From: Acidobacteriota bacterium
GTDB taxonomy: Bacteria; Acidobacteriota; Blastocatellia; Pyrinomonadales; Pyrinomonadaceae
Reading direction: 5' to 3'
NCBI GenBank assembly: GCA_019639135.1
Contig: JAHBSL010000024.1
Coordinates: 1-64,000, forward strand
Length of the DNA stretch: 64,000 nucleotides
Made by a program: the position numbers and the translations under genes. The notes under the pieces are model-generated. The model ran no database searches, had not been told where the DNA came from, and was given only the letters and a program-made list of their open reading frames with translations. Of the stretch, positions 55,263 to 64,000 are shown piece by piece. How positions within the stretch are numbered: position 1 is the stretch's first letter; each line of letters opens with the position of its first letter.

Positions 55263-56912
55263 ATGTCAGGTAACGTTAAGATCAGGCGAGCTTTAATAAG
55301 TGTTTCGGATAAGGCGGGCATCGTTGAGCTTGCCCAATATCTTCAATTGAACGGCGTCGAGATCCTCTCGACCGGCGGGACGGCCCGCTCGCTTCGCGAA
55401 AGCGGCGTTGCCGTAACGGACGTCAGCGAAGTGACCGGCTTTCCTGAAATGATGGACGGCCGCGTCAAGACGCTCCACCCGAAGGTCCACGGCGCTTTTC
55501 TCGCCCTCCGTGATAACGCCGAGCACGTGGCGGCGATGGAACAGCACGGCATCGAGCCTATCGACCTCGTTGTCGTTAACCTTTATCCCTTCGAAGAAAC
55601 CATCGCCAAGGAAGGCGTTTCGCTTGAGGAGGCGATCGAGAATATCGACATCGGCGGCCCGGCGATGATCCGCTCTGCGTCAAAGAACTGGCGGAGCGTT
55701 GCGGTCGTAACCGACCCGCGTCTCTATCCCGACCTCGTTGCGGAGATGAAGGAAAACGACGGTTCGCTCTCGATGGAAACACGCAAGCGTCTGGCAACGC
55801 TCGCCTACACCCGTACGGCAAGCTACGACCTCGCCATCTCGTCCTACCTTGCCGAACAGCTTTCGGACGATGAGCTCGAACAGCTCGAGCAGTTCAACCC
55901 GCTCGGCGATATGATGTTCATCGATACCGATTACGAAGAAGGCGAGGAATACGACCTCAGCAACCCGTTGCCGCCGACGCTCGACAGCATTCTCGACAAA
56001 GTGACCGACCTTCGCTACGGCGAGAACCCGCACCAGAAAGCAGCCCTCTACACGAACGGGAACGAAGGCGGCATCGCCAATGCCGAACAGCTTCTCGGCA
56101 AGGAGATGTCGTACAACAACTACGTTGACGCCGAGGCGGCTTGGAACCTTGTGCAGGACTTTGACGACCTCGCCGTAGCCATCATCAAGCACACGAATCC
56201 TTCGGGTGTCGGGCTCGGCTCGACCAACCTCGAGGCTTACGAACGTGCCCTCGCGACCGATCCGGTCTCGGCATTCGGCGGCATCGTTGCGTTCAATCGG
56301 ACGGTCGATGCCGATGCGGCCGAGGCGGTTGTAAAGGTATTCACCGAGGTCGTCGTCGCTCCCGATTTCTCGCCGCAGGCGCTCGAAGTTTTTGAAACAA
56401 AAAAGAATCTACGCGTCCTTCGCGTTCACCCGGAAATGGGAGCGACCGGGCTTGAGGTCCGCCAGATCACCGGCGGGATGCTCGTCCAGCAAACGGATTC
56501 GCACCGTCTGACCGAGGACATGCTGCGAATCGTCACGAGCCGCCGGCCGACCGACGACGAGGTTAGCGAGATGCTCTTCGCCTGGACCGTCTGCAAGCAT
56601 GTGAAATCAAACGCGATCGTCCTCGCTGCGGGCGGCCGCACCATTGGCGTCGGTGCCGGTCAGATGAACCGCGTCGATTCCGTCCGCATCGCAGCGATGC
56701 GGGCTGAGCGGTTCGAACTTCCGGTAAAGGGCTCGGTGCTCGCGTCGGATGCCTTTTTCCCGTTTCGCGATAACGTTGACGAGGCCGCGAAAATGGGCGT
56801 TGCGGCGATAATTCAGCCGGGCGGCTCCGTCAAGGACGAAGAATCCATCGACGCGGCCAACGAACACGGCATTGTGATGGCGTTCACCGGAGTCCGCCAT
56901 TTTAAGCATTAG
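55263..56912 (+). CDS. purH: Bifunctional AICAR transformylase/IMP cyclohydrolase
   Basis: Last two steps of IMP synthesis. The 549-residue product has the MGS-like N-terminal IMP cyclohydrolase domain (STGGTARSLRESG, VKTLHPKVHGAFL) and the transformylase domain (LRYGENPHQKAALY, KHTNPSGVGLGS, AFGGIVAFNRT). Length exceeds the usual 510-530 because of an acidic insertion (GEEYDLS region) between the two domains, around residues 200-240. AGAGGGAGA lies before the ATG. No other purine gene is adjacent. Confidence 0.96.
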   Translation: MSGNVKIRRALISVSDKAGIVELAQYLQLNGVEILSTGGTARSLRESGVAVTDVSEVTGFPEMMDGRVKTLHPKVHGAFLALRDNAEHVAAMEQHGIEPIDLVVVNLYPFEETIAKEGVSLEEAIENIDIGGPAMIRSASKNWRSVAVVTDPRLYPDLVAEMKENDGSLSMETRKRLATLAYTRTASYDLAISSYLAEQLSDDELEQLEQFNPLGDMMFIDTDYEEGEEYDLSNPLPPTLDSILDKVTDLRYGENPHQKAALYTNGNEGGIANAEQLLGKEMSYNNYVDAEAAWNLVQDFDDLAVAIIKHTNPSGVGLGSTNLEAYERALATDPVSAFGGIVAFNRTVDADAAEAVVKVFTEVVVAPDFSPQALEVFETKKNLRVLRVHPEMGATGLEVRQITGGMLVQQTDSHRLTEDMLRIVTSRRPTDDEVSEMLFAWTVCKHVKSNAIVLAAGGRTIGVGAGQMNRVDSVRIAAMRAERFELPVKGSVLASDAFFPFRDNVDEAAKMGVAAIIQPGGSVKDEESIDAANEHGIVMAFTGVRHFKH

Positions 56913-56951
56913 TGTTAAACATTTTTGTTAATGTTTTACTTTAACTTTTTC

Positions 56952-56980
56952 TTGACTTCCACCTGATCTTGGGTTAATCT
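56952..56980 (+). promoter_or_regulatory. Sigma-70-like promoter downstream of purH
   Basis: TTGACT (56952-56957), 17-nt spacer and TAATCT (56975-56980) are a good consensus match. It lies directly upstream of a strong terminator hairpin, without a coding start between. Confidence 0.55.
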
Positions 56981-56986
56981 CATCTC

Positions 56987-57052
56987 ATACAGGACAACTG
57001 AAGCAACGCCCGGAGGGTTTGCGTAAAGCAAATCTCCGGGCCTTTATTTTTT
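56987..57052 (+). ncRNA. Possible small RNA or leader ending in a terminator
   Basis: Between the promoter at 56952-56980 and the strong hairpin 57008-57041 (GCCCGGAG/CTCCGGGC, followed by a T run to 57052) a transcript of about 66 nt would form. It could be a small RNA, or an attenuator or leader before the lipoprotein gene at 57227, or just the purH terminator near a weak promoter. No coding frame is visible in it. Confidence 0.4.
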
Positions 57053-57226
57053 CCGCCGTTGCATCGGCCGGCCACTTGTGTCATATTTCCCGCTGAATCC
57101 GCCTCACAGATTACCTCTCACCGAAAGTTCGCTCCCGTAAAGCTTGGCCGCTCGGGTGATCAAACCGTCGGCAGTTCGCGAACGTCCCTGTTATTGTTCG
57201 AACCAAAACCTTTGGAGGCAACTAGA

Positions 57227-58198
57227 ATGAAACTATTCACATTTATCATCGCTGCTTCGCTGGCATTCCTCTCGGCATGCGGCGGCCCGGCGGCAAATAC
57301 CGGCAACACAGCAACGAACGCTAATGCAGGAAATTCCGCAGCTGCCAAACCCGCGGCACCGACCAAGGAGGCGTTCATCGAAATGGAGAAAAAAGCCTAC
57401 GAGGCCTTTACTAAAGGCGATACCGCCCATTTCGATAAAATGCTCTCGGACAAGTTCGTTGGCTTCAGTGGCGGCAAACGCTATGGCAAGGCCGATGAGA
57501 TGAAGATGGTAGGCTTGGTGAAATGCGAGGCGAAGTCTTGGTCGCATGAAGATGCCCAGTTGGCTAAGCTCAATGATGACGCTTACGTCATGGTCTATAA
57601 GAGCGTGTTCGACGGCACGTGCACAATGGACGGCAAGACCGAGAAGGTCCCAAGCCCGACCCGTGCGGCGACCGTTTGGGTCCGCGAGGGCTCCGATTGG
57701 AAGGCCGCATTCCACAGCGAGACCCCGATCATCGACCCGAAGAATCCGCCCGCCTCTCCGCCACCAGCTTCGGGTGAGAAAAAAGAGGAGGCTTCGACTG
57801 ACGCTGCAAAGCCGGCCGCCGGCCCGAACACCGAGGCACTGAAGAAAATGCATCAAGGCGGTTGGGATGCCTGGAAAGCGAAAGACGCGAAGTGGTTCAA
57901 CGATAATATGGCCGCGACCGCTTCGTTCGTCGACCCGATGGGAACTTATGTCGCCACCAAGGCAGATGCGATCAAGGTCTGGACCGAAACTATGAAGTGC
58001 GAAGGCGTGACGAAGGCCGAGATCACCGATGCTGTTGCGACCGCGATCTCGCCAACTGTTGAGGTACTTACCCTCAAAGGCGCCGCCGATGGCTCCTGCG
58101 ACGGGCAGAAGAACGGCCCGCTCTATCAATCGGCGTTCTATGTGAAGGAAGGCGATGCATGGAAGCTTGCCTTTATGTTCGAATCGCCGGCGATGTAG
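57227..58198 (+). CDS. Lipoprotein with two NTF2-like domains
   Basis: A 323-residue lipoprotein: signal peptide with lipobox LSAC (Cys near residue 19), an Asn/Thr/Ala-rich linker, then two SnoaL/DUF4440-like domains (IEMEKKAYEAFTKGDTAHFDKML and WDAWKAKDAKWFNDNMAATASFVD) separated by a Pro/Ala/Lys-rich segment. GGAGG lies 8 nt before the ATG at 57227. The duplication suggests a binding scaffold. A similar single-domain lipoprotein is at 12952. A strong terminator follows. Confidence 0.78.
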   Translation: MKLFTFIIAASLAFLSACGGPAANTGNTATNANAGNSAAAKPAAPTKEAFIEMEKKAYEAFTKGDTAHFDKMLSDKFVGFSGGKRYGKADEMKMVGLVKCEAKSWSHEDAQLAKLNDDAYVMVYKSVFDGTCTMDGKTEKVPSPTRAATVWVREGSDWKAAFHSETPIIDPKNPPASPPPASGEKKEEASTDAAKPAAGPNTEALKKMHQGGWDAWKAKDAKWFNDNMAATASFVDPMGTYVATKADAIKVWTETMKCEGVTKAEITDAVATAISPTVEVLTLKGAADGSCDGQKNGPLYQSAFYVKEGDAWKLAFMFESPAM

Positions 58199-58217
58199 GC
58201 CGAACGCAATACAAAAC

Positions 58218-58256
58218 AAAAATGCCTGCGGTGCAAAACACGGCCGCGGGCATTTT
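58218..58256. terminator. Bidirectional terminator
   Basis: AAAAATGCC(T)GCGG and CCGC(G)GGCATTTTT pair around a 10-nt loop, with A/T tails on both sides. It separates the convergent lipoprotein and comEC genes. Confidence 0.85.
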
Positions 58257-60958
58257 TATTTCAGGAAAACGGAGACTTCGATCTTCTGCCCGTCGGTTTC
58301 AAAGGTAATGGTTCCGCGGCTGCCTGTCGTAAGCGTTTCGGCTCCCGCCGCTCGCCAGCGTTCGACGACCTGCGGATCGGGATGGCGAAACCTCGACCGC
58401 CGCCCGACCGGAATAACGGCAAACCGCGGCCGCACTGCCCGGACGAACGCTTCGGTCGATGATGTCCGGCTTCCGTGGTGCGGGACCTTCACTACATCTG
58501 CCTCAAGTTCGGTTCCACTTTCGAGCAAAAGCCGCTCGGCTTCGGCCTCGATGTCGCCGGTGAAAAGAAATCGCCGCTCGCCGTAAGTCAGCAGCAGCAC
58601 AAGCGAGCGGTCGTTTTCGGCGAGGCTCGGCGGAGTTGTAGCTCCGGGATAGAGTACATCGACCCGAACGCCCCCGACTTCCATCACTTCCCCGGCCGAA
58701 AGACGTTCGACTGCAACGCCGCGTTCAGCAAGGATCGCGTAAAGCAACTGCGATTCCCCCGTCTCGCTCTGAGCCGCGGCAAAATAAGCCCGGCCGATAG
58801 TGAAGTTTCGTGCGACATCGATCAACCCCTGCAGGTGGTCGCTGTCTGCGTGCGACGCGACGATGTGGTCGATGTGCGAAAGCCCGCGTTGCCAGAGAAA
58901 CTCCGAAACCACCATCTCGCCGATCCTTGCCCTGTCCGGCTCAAAGTCTTCGTCGCTCTCTGCATCGGTCCGGTAATCGACCTGCCCGCCGGCGTCGATC
59001 AGCATCGTCTCGCCGTTCGGAAATGTGATAAGTGCCGCATCGCCTTGCCCTACGTCGAGCACATCGACCCGCAGCCTGTCCTCCGGCTCCGGAGCCGAGA
59101 AAGGCGTGAAGACGATCAGATATCCGAGCCCCAGCGTCATTAGGGCGGCCGCAGCTGCAAGGCTTCGCTTTACGGTAGTTCGCGGCCTCGGCTCGGGCTT
59201 GATACGGAAAGGGTCCCAGCGAACAAGCATCACGGCGAGTGCAACGACCGGGACAAGATAAAGGAAATAGATCGCGACACCCGCTCCCGAAAATACCGGC
59301 ATACGCAGTCCTCCGATCCCAAGACCGAGCACCGCTCGCGATCCCCAAACCGCCGCCGCTGATGCCGCCTCGGCGGCCGCAACGAACGGCATCGCAAGGA
59401 CGTCAGCTATGCTTCCAAGCAATAGTGCCGGCACGGCAAGTACTCCCATCGCCGCGACCAACCCTCCGGTCCAGATGTTCAGCACGATTCCCGCGACCGG
59501 GATCCTGTGAAAATAGATGGCCATCAGCGGCAACAGCCAAAGCTGCACCGAGGCCGAAACAACGACCGCCTCAAAAACAAAACGCACCGTTGGGCGTATT
59601 CGCTCCCATACGCCGCCCGCCACGAGCGGCCGCTTGAAGAGCGATGTCCGCCATACGTTCCGGCCGCTTTCGATCCGCCAACCCGCCTCGCTCCAGTAAA
59701 GAGCCTCGCAGAAGCGTCGCACGATCGACGGAACCGAGGGCGGAAACGGCGCTTCCCGCGTTGGTCGCCAACCGCCGACGGCCCGGAGTTTTTCGATCAG
59801 CGGAACGGCGGTCGCGATGATCCCAAAAACACTGGCAAAGGTAAGCAGCAGCGAGGGGTCGAAGACATCGCTTGGCCGCCAGGCCAGCAGCATAAGCGAG
59901 CAGGCACCGGCCGCGTTGAGCATCGAACCCGCCTGCCCCATCGCCCGCCCGATGATGATGAAGCTGAACATCAGTGCCGCCCGCGTGACCGGTTTTTCCA
60001 TCCCGACGGAGAATGAAAAGATCCAGACCGCCGGCAGGACGATCGCCGCCTGCCGCACCCGCGAACGGACGAACCGGCTCGTGAAATAGAGCAGAAGCCC
60101 GGCGATGAAAGTGATATGCAGGCCGGAGATGACGAGCACGTGAAACGTCCCACCCTCGCGAAAGATCTCAGCCGTTTCTCGGTCCAGATAATAGCGGTCG
60201 CCGAACATCGCCGCCGCAAGTATGCCCGCCGTCTGCGGGCTGAAGATCTCCGCCGTACGTTCGATGGCCGCGCCGCGTGCTGCGAGTACCGAGGCCGCGA
60301 TGCCGCCGCCTTTTGCAACGCGCTCGATCAACAGCGGGCTCTTGAGCGTGCACGCCGCGTCGATGCCCTGCCGGTCGAGCAGTTCCGGCCGACGCGCGAC
60401 GCCCGGATTCAAAAATCGCTCGTCGCGGTCGAGCCCGCATTCGATGATCACCTCGTCGCCCTGTCGGAGCCCGAGCCGTTCGAGGTCACCGCGTGCGTCG
60501 TCCGAATCGACCGGAACGAACGCCCGCACATCGCCCTCGGTCGCCATTGCTTCGCCGCGATGAGTTAACTCCGTTGCCGCTATCCGCAAAACTGCTGTCG
60601 TCGGCCCGGACTCGACCGCTCCGACAAGAGTTCCGCGGACCGCAACCGGATCGGCCTGCGGCACGATGCCGAGGTCATAGATAGCCTTGACCCGCACCGG
60701 CGAAAGCGACGCCGCCTCATAGGTGTACCCGAATGCTCCTGCCGAAAGAAATGCCGCGAGAAGAAGAGCGGTCGCGATCGAGCGCTCGCGAAACGCGAAA
60801 GAGAGAGAAGCCAACAGGACGCTCGCCGCCGCAAAATATACCGGCCCGATCATGGCAAAATAACCGCCCACCGCGGCACCGAATGCGAACGCGGACGCGA
60901 GCCATAGGTGCGGATGGCGTGAGTATGTTTGAGTGGGTGTCGGCTCTGGGCTAGTCAA
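58256..60958 (-). CDS. comEC: ComEC/Rec2 family DNA uptake protein
   Basis: Inner-membrane channel of natural transformation. The 900-residue product has an N-terminal membrane pair and OB-like DUF4131 domain, the Competence domain with several membrane segments (FHVLVISGLHITFIAG motif near residue 275), and a C-terminal metallo-beta-lactamase-like domain with SHADSDHLQG and VVKVPHHGSRTSS. The lactamase-like motif SHADSDH keeps the metal-binding His and Asp of nuclease-like ComEC. Its start overlaps the comEA gene by 8 nt, so the two form a competence operon. Confidence 0.93.
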   Translation of the reverse strand: MTSPEPTPTQTYSRHPHLWLASAFAFGAAVGGYFAMIGPVYFAAASVLLASLSFAFRERSIATALLLAAFLSAGAFGYTYEAASLSPVRVKAIYDLGIVPQADPVAVRGTLVGAVESGPTTAVLRIAATELTHRGEAMATEGDVRAFVPVDSDDARGDLERLGLRQGDEVIIECGLDRDERFLNPGVARRPELLDRQGIDAACTLKSPLLIERVAKGGGIAASVLAARGAAIERTAEIFSPQTAGILAAAMFGDRYYLDRETAEIFREGGTFHVLVISGLHITFIAGLLLYFTSRFVRSRVRQAAIVLPAVWIFSFSVGMEKPVTRAALMFSFIIIGRAMGQAGSMLNAAGACSLMLLAWRPSDVFDPSLLLTFASVFGIIATAVPLIEKLRAVGGWRPTREAPFPPSVPSIVRRFCEALYWSEAGWRIESGRNVWRTSLFKRPLVAGGVWERIRPTVRFVFEAVVVSASVQLWLLPLMAIYFHRIPVAGIVLNIWTGGLVAAMGVLAVPALLLGSIADVLAMPFVAAAEAASAAAVWGSRAVLGLGIGGLRMPVFSGAGVAIYFLYLVPVVALAVMLVRWDPFRIKPEPRPRTTVKRSLAAAAALMTLGLGYLIVFTPFSAPEPEDRLRVDVLDVGQGDAALITFPNGETMLIDAGGQVDYRTDAESDEDFEPDRARIGEMVVSEFLWQRGLSHIDHIVASHADSDHLQGLIDVARNFTIGRAYFAAAQSETGESQLLYAILAERGVAVERLSAGEVMEVGGVRVDVLYPGATTPPSLAENDRSLVLLLTYGERRFLFTGDIEAEAERLLLESGTELEADVVKVPHHGSRTSSTEAFVRAVRPRFAVIPVGRRSRFRHPDPQVVERWRAAGAETLTTGSRGTITFETDGQKIEVSVFLK

Positions 60959-61298
60959 TTCTGATCAAGTGCCGGATCTCGCGAAATCGCTTGTCGCCGA
61001 TGCCGCGAACGAGCATCAGGCTCTCCGGCCGGCGGAATGGGCCGTGCTCGTTTCGGTGTCGGATGATCTCGGCGGCAAGGCCTTCGCCGATGTTCGGAAT
61101 GCGGCGAAGTTCGTCCGCGTCGGCTGTGTTTATGTTAATGGCTTCGTACGAATGAGCGGCCGGTGCGGGCTCGAGCTTGTAATGTTCAGCGGTGTTTTCA
61201 ATTCCGTGAGAACAACCCGCGGCGAGCACCGCGATAAGCAGCAATGCGATTTTCCACGTGGTTCTATAACGTCCGCTTTTCGATCCTGAAAACGACAT
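60951..61298 (-). CDS. ComEA-like helix-hairpin-helix protein
   Basis: A 115-residue exported protein from 61298 (a longer start at 61394 is possible). A hydrophobic segment ending LAAGCSHG looks like a signal peptide with lipobox. The C-terminal half is the ComEA helix-hairpin-helix domain (ININTADADELRRIPNIGEGLA and LMLVRGIGDKRFREI), which binds incoming DNA. The order comEA then comEC is standard. The start has no good ribosome binding site, so the N-terminus is uncertain. Confidence 0.85.
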   Translation of the reverse strand: MSFSGSKSGRYRTTWKIALLLIAVLAAGCSHGIENTAEHYKLEPAPAAHSYEAININTADADELRRIPNIGEGLAAEIIRHRNEHGPFRRPESLMLVRGIGDKRFREIRHLIRID

Positions 61299-61394
61299 TC
61301 TCCGGCGTGCTGAAACGATGTGCAAAATGCTAAAAGTCGCGATGTTACAAAGACTTGAACGATTTAACATCGTGGAAATATGAGGCTTTTCCAC

Positions 61395-61567
61395 AGATTG
61401 TGTGGAAAAGGTTCAACGCCCGATAAAAAACCGAAAACCTCAAGAATGATGGTCCGCACTCGTCACTCCGATCTCGGCGAAAATCTCTGTGCTCTCTGCG
61501 CTTAGATTTCTTCGCCGCCGAGCCCGCAGAGTCTTTTGGAGAGCACGCCAAGCCCCGGATCGGAACC
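61395..61567. repeat. CTCTGCG-type repeat near ftsK
   Basis: Around 61480-61535 runs of CTCTGTGCTCTCTGCG and GCCCGCAGAGTC form a loose inverted repeat akin to the one at 27174-27264. No gene is visible. The region is 3' of ftsK on the minus strand. Confidence 0.5.
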
Positions 61568-63988
61568 TCACATGCCTTCCTTCATTTCCATCATTTCGGA
61601 GAGTTCTTCGAATGCCTTTGGGAGAACGGGGCGGGCACGTGCGGCTCCGTCCATTTCTCCAACGTAGCCCCTCGCGACCATCGCGTCCAAAATTCCCGCC
61701 GCTCGTCCGTAGCCGATCTTCAAGTGCCTTTGCAGCAGCGACGTCGACCCGCGTTTTGCGTTGACAACGATCTTCAGCGCATCCCAGAAAAGCGGGTCAT
61801 TCACCGATGGATGCTCGCCCGCCTCGGCCGCCATTTCTTCCTCGCTCTTGATCACTGTCGGGTCGTAAACAGGCGGGCCGTAGGTCTTAACATGTTCGAC
61901 GATCCGTGCGATCTCTTTTTCATCGACGTATGCTCCGTGAACGCGGATCACCTGCGACGTCGCCGGCGGCAAAAAGAGCATATCGCCGCGGCCGAGGAGC
62001 GACTCGGCACCGTTCGCGTCGATGATCGTCCGGCTATCTACCTTTGAGGAAACGCGGAACGAGATGCGAGCCGGAAAGTTCGCCTTGATCAGACCGGTGA
62101 TAACGTCCACCGAAGGCCGCTGGGTCGCAAGCACAAGGTGAATGCCGACCGCACGTGCCATCTGGGCAAGCCGCGTAATGTACGTCTCGACCTGCTTACC
62201 GGCGACCATCATCAGGTCGGCAAGTTCGTCGATGATAATGACGATGTAGGGCAGTTTTTCGTGCGGATTGCCGTCTTCGTCAAACAGTTTTGCCGCATTT
62301 CGCCGCTTGGCCTCGGCGTTATAGCCCTCGATGTTTCGGACCGCGTAACCGGCCAGCCGCTTGTAGCGGTTCTCCATTTCGCGAACTGCCCACTGGAGCG
62401 CGTTCGCGGCCTCTTTGGGCTCCGTGATGATCGGATTCCGCAGATGCGGGATATCGGCATAAAGTCCGAGCTCCAGCCGCTTCGGATCGACCATTATGAA
62501 AAGCACGTCGTCTGGAGTCGCCTTGTATAGCATCGAGACGACAAGCGAATTGACCCCGACCGATTTTCCCGCTCCGGTCGCACCGGCGATCAGCAGATGC
62601 GGCATCTTTGCGAGATCGGTAACGTAATTCTCGCCGGAAATGGTCTTGCCGAGAGCGATGGTTAGCGGCGATGCCGATCTCTTGAACTGCGGAGATTCGA
62701 TGACCTCGCGGAGAAAGATCGTCTCGCGGTCCTGGTTCGGCACCTCGATGCCGACGTGGGCCGTGCCCGGAATGCGGTCGATGCGGATCGATTCGGCCTC
62801 GAGCGCAAGGCAAAGGTCGTCCGCAAGGTTTGTTACACGCGCGTATTTGACGCCCGCATCGGGCTTGAACTGAAACGTCGTTACGACCGGCCCCGGCGAA
62901 TAGCGGCTGACCGTTCCGGCGACGTTAAATTCGCGGGACTTCTCGCCGATCATAACAGCAAGGTCGCGAAGCCGTGCATCGTTCTGCGCGATCCGCGGCG
63001 GAGCCGGATTAAGCAGTTCCGAGCTCGGCAGCGTGTACTTCTCTTTGCCGACAACCTTCTTTTCTTCCGGCGGCGTGGCTTCAGCTTCATCGGCCGGCTT
63101 TACTTCCGCCTCGCCCGCGGCGGCGACCACATCGGCGGCCTCGATGCGTTCGTCGGTCTTCATCGCCCGCGTCTGTTTCGCCGATTTCTCAAGGATCGTA
63201 GCGGGCACGGGATCGGCGATCAGTGTATCGGGAATCGGGACTGTCGGCGGCTCTGCGGTAATCGGATGTTCGCGAAGCTCACGCCGCCGCTGTGCGCGCT
63301 CGAGTGCGGCTTCGTGACGCTGAACGCGCCTCAGCCGCCGCCGCTCGAACCACTCGCGAATGCGGGTCTTGAGGTTCTGTATCGGCAGATCGAAGGTCGC
63401 AAGCAACCACTCGATCGAAAAATTTGAGATCAGCAGGAGCGAAGCGACAAGCATCGCGACGAGGACGATCAGCGTCCCGGTCGTCCCGATCAGCTTTGCC
63501 GCAAGGAAGGGGAACGCACCGCCGAGAACGCCACCGTAGCTTGGCTCGATCATATATCCGAGCCCCGAGACCGCGAGAACGATCATCGCGTAGCCGATGC
63601 CGCGGGCGACCGTCGGCCGGAGGCCCACCGAGCGGAATAACCGCCAGGCGATAAAGACAAGCAGCGGCGGCAGGAAATAAGCCGTCAGCCCGACGGCACT
63701 GATCAATAAGGCCGAAAGGTTCGCCCCGACCACGCCGATCCAATTCTGCGTCGGGCGGCCCTGTCCGTGGCCGGTGGAAATTATCGAACGGTCGTCCGGG
63801 CTTCCGGTCACAAGGCTAAGAAAAACGAGCACGGCCAGAGCGACAAGCCCGACCGCGACCACCTCATTTAGCCGCGAACGCTCCTGCGGCTTCGCTCCAC
63901 GCTTCTTTACGAGCGTCGAGCCGTCGGCGAGACAGTAGTTCATCTCGCCGTCGCTGTATTCCTTTTTGCACGTCGGGCAGACCTTCAT
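61568..63988 (-). CDS. ftsK: FtsK/SpoIIIE-type DNA translocase with N-terminal zinc-ribbon-like segment
   Basis: Septal DNA pump that moves chromosome ends during division. The 806-residue product has an N-terminal CPTC...YC segment (residues 4-19), four or so membrane helices (about 45-200), a charged linker, and the motor domain with Walker A GATGAGKSVGVNS near residue 467, VDPKRLELG, IIIDELADLMM and the C-terminal gamma winged helix (RGSTSLLQRHLKIGYGRA). The CxxC start followed by YCLADGS is unusual for FtsK. Length is typical. Confidence 0.92.
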   Translation of the reverse strand: MKVCPTCKKEYSDGEMNYCLADGSTLVKKRGAKPQERSRLNEVVAVGLVALAVLVFLSLVTGSPDDRSIISTGHGQGRPTQNWIGVVGANLSALLISAVGLTAYFLPPLLVFIAWRLFRSVGLRPTVARGIGYAMIVLAVSGLGYMIEPSYGGVLGGAFPFLAAKLIGTTGTLIVLVAMLVASLLLISNFSIEWLLATFDLPIQNLKTRIREWFERRRLRRVQRHEAALERAQRRRELREHPITAEPPTVPIPDTLIADPVPATILEKSAKQTRAMKTDERIEAADVVAAAGEAEVKPADEAEATPPEEKKVVGKEKYTLPSSELLNPAPPRIAQNDARLRDLAVMIGEKSREFNVAGTVSRYSPGPVVTTFQFKPDAGVKYARVTNLADDLCLALEAESIRIDRIPGTAHVGIEVPNQDRETIFLREVIESPQFKRSASPLTIALGKTISGENYVTDLAKMPHLLIAGATGAGKSVGVNSLVVSMLYKATPDDVLFIMVDPKRLELGLYADIPHLRNPIITEPKEAANALQWAVREMENRYKRLAGYAVRNIEGYNAEAKRRNAAKLFDEDGNPHEKLPYIVIIIDELADLMMVAGKQVETYITRLAQMARAVGIHLVLATQRPSVDVITGLIKANFPARISFRVSSKVDSRTIIDANGAESLLGRGDMLFLPPATSQVIRVHGAYVDEKEIARIVEHVKTYGPPVYDPTVIKSEEEMAAEAGEHPSVNDPLFWDALKIVVNAKRGSTSLLQRHLKIGYGRAAGILDAMVARGYVGEMDGAARARPVLPKAFEELSEMMEMKEGM

Positions 63989-64000
63989 TTGCCGATTGCT

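Noticed and set aside
57233..58219. 328-codon minus-strand frame
   Set aside because: Antisense to the two-domain lipoprotein, with no recognisable protein features.

Overview
The window is a GC-rich bacterial chromosome segment, densely coded on both strands, with mostly housekeeping content. It most resembles an acidobacterium of the Blastocatellia/Pyrinomonadales type. This is an inference from gene style: an Oar-like TonB-dependent receptor with an N-terminal carboxypeptidase-regulatory domain, secreted S9 and M28 peptidases, lipoproteins with Asn/Ala-rich linkers after the lipobox, WG-repeat and peptidase-MA-like secreted proteins, and a CxxC zinc-ribbon-like N-terminus on FtsK. No rRNA or taxonomic marker search could be run.

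Layout. 1-392: 38-bp tandem repeats that look like the edge of an insertion sequence. 393-5308: kbl, then on the minus strand the operon thrS-infC-rpmI-rplT (infC starting at a rare AUC codon) preceded by tRNA-Val(GAC). 5389-5787: a broken transposase. 5984-10825: a B12-binding radical SAM protein, aroB and glmM. 11056-19832: cell-envelope and cofactor genes (lytic transglycosylase, CYTH-like protein, lipoprotein, acyl-CoA dehydrogenase, M24 peptidase-moeA-moaC, M50 peptidase, L,D-transpeptidase). 19904-27031: uvrA, a secreted protein with UPF0175 and DUF2695 proteins, an MFS exporter and an AlbA_2/Schlafen-type ATPase. 27348-30955: redoxin and HxlR regulator (divergent), then folK-panB-panC and a cysteine-free thioredoxin-fold protein. 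31058-34126: maf and dciA-gatC-lipoprotein-gatA. 34294-43855: accessory secreted proteins and peptidases, MerC-like protein, rpmB. 43951-47283: the TonB-dependent receptor. 47512-51170: UDP-glucuronate decarboxylase and a second sugar-nucleotide epimerase, with a REP-like palindrome between them. 51167-54946: small conserved proteins, Smr protein, SH3 lipoprotein, gluzincin. 55004-58198: a 25-residue membrane peptide with its own promoter and terminator, purH, a possible small RNA and a two-domain lipoprotein. 58256-63988: comEA-comEC and ftsK.

Functional themes are translation (thrS, infC, rpmI, rplT, rpmB, gatC, gatA, tRNA-Val), cofactors (moeA, moaC, folK, panB, panC), envelope building and turnover (glmM, transglycosylase, L,D-transpeptidase, sugar nucleotides), DNA repair, uptake and segregation (uvrA, comEA, comEC, ftsK, dciA) and secreted proteolysis.

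I saw no prophage, CRISPR array, secondary-metabolite cluster or complete defence island. The least explained signals are small: structured or palindromic elements at 2019-2084, 27174-27264 and 49447-49544, the mini transcription unit at 54922-55174, the promoter-terminator pair at 56952-57052, and a few orphan proteins, notably the His-Gly/Cys protein at 34294-34890.
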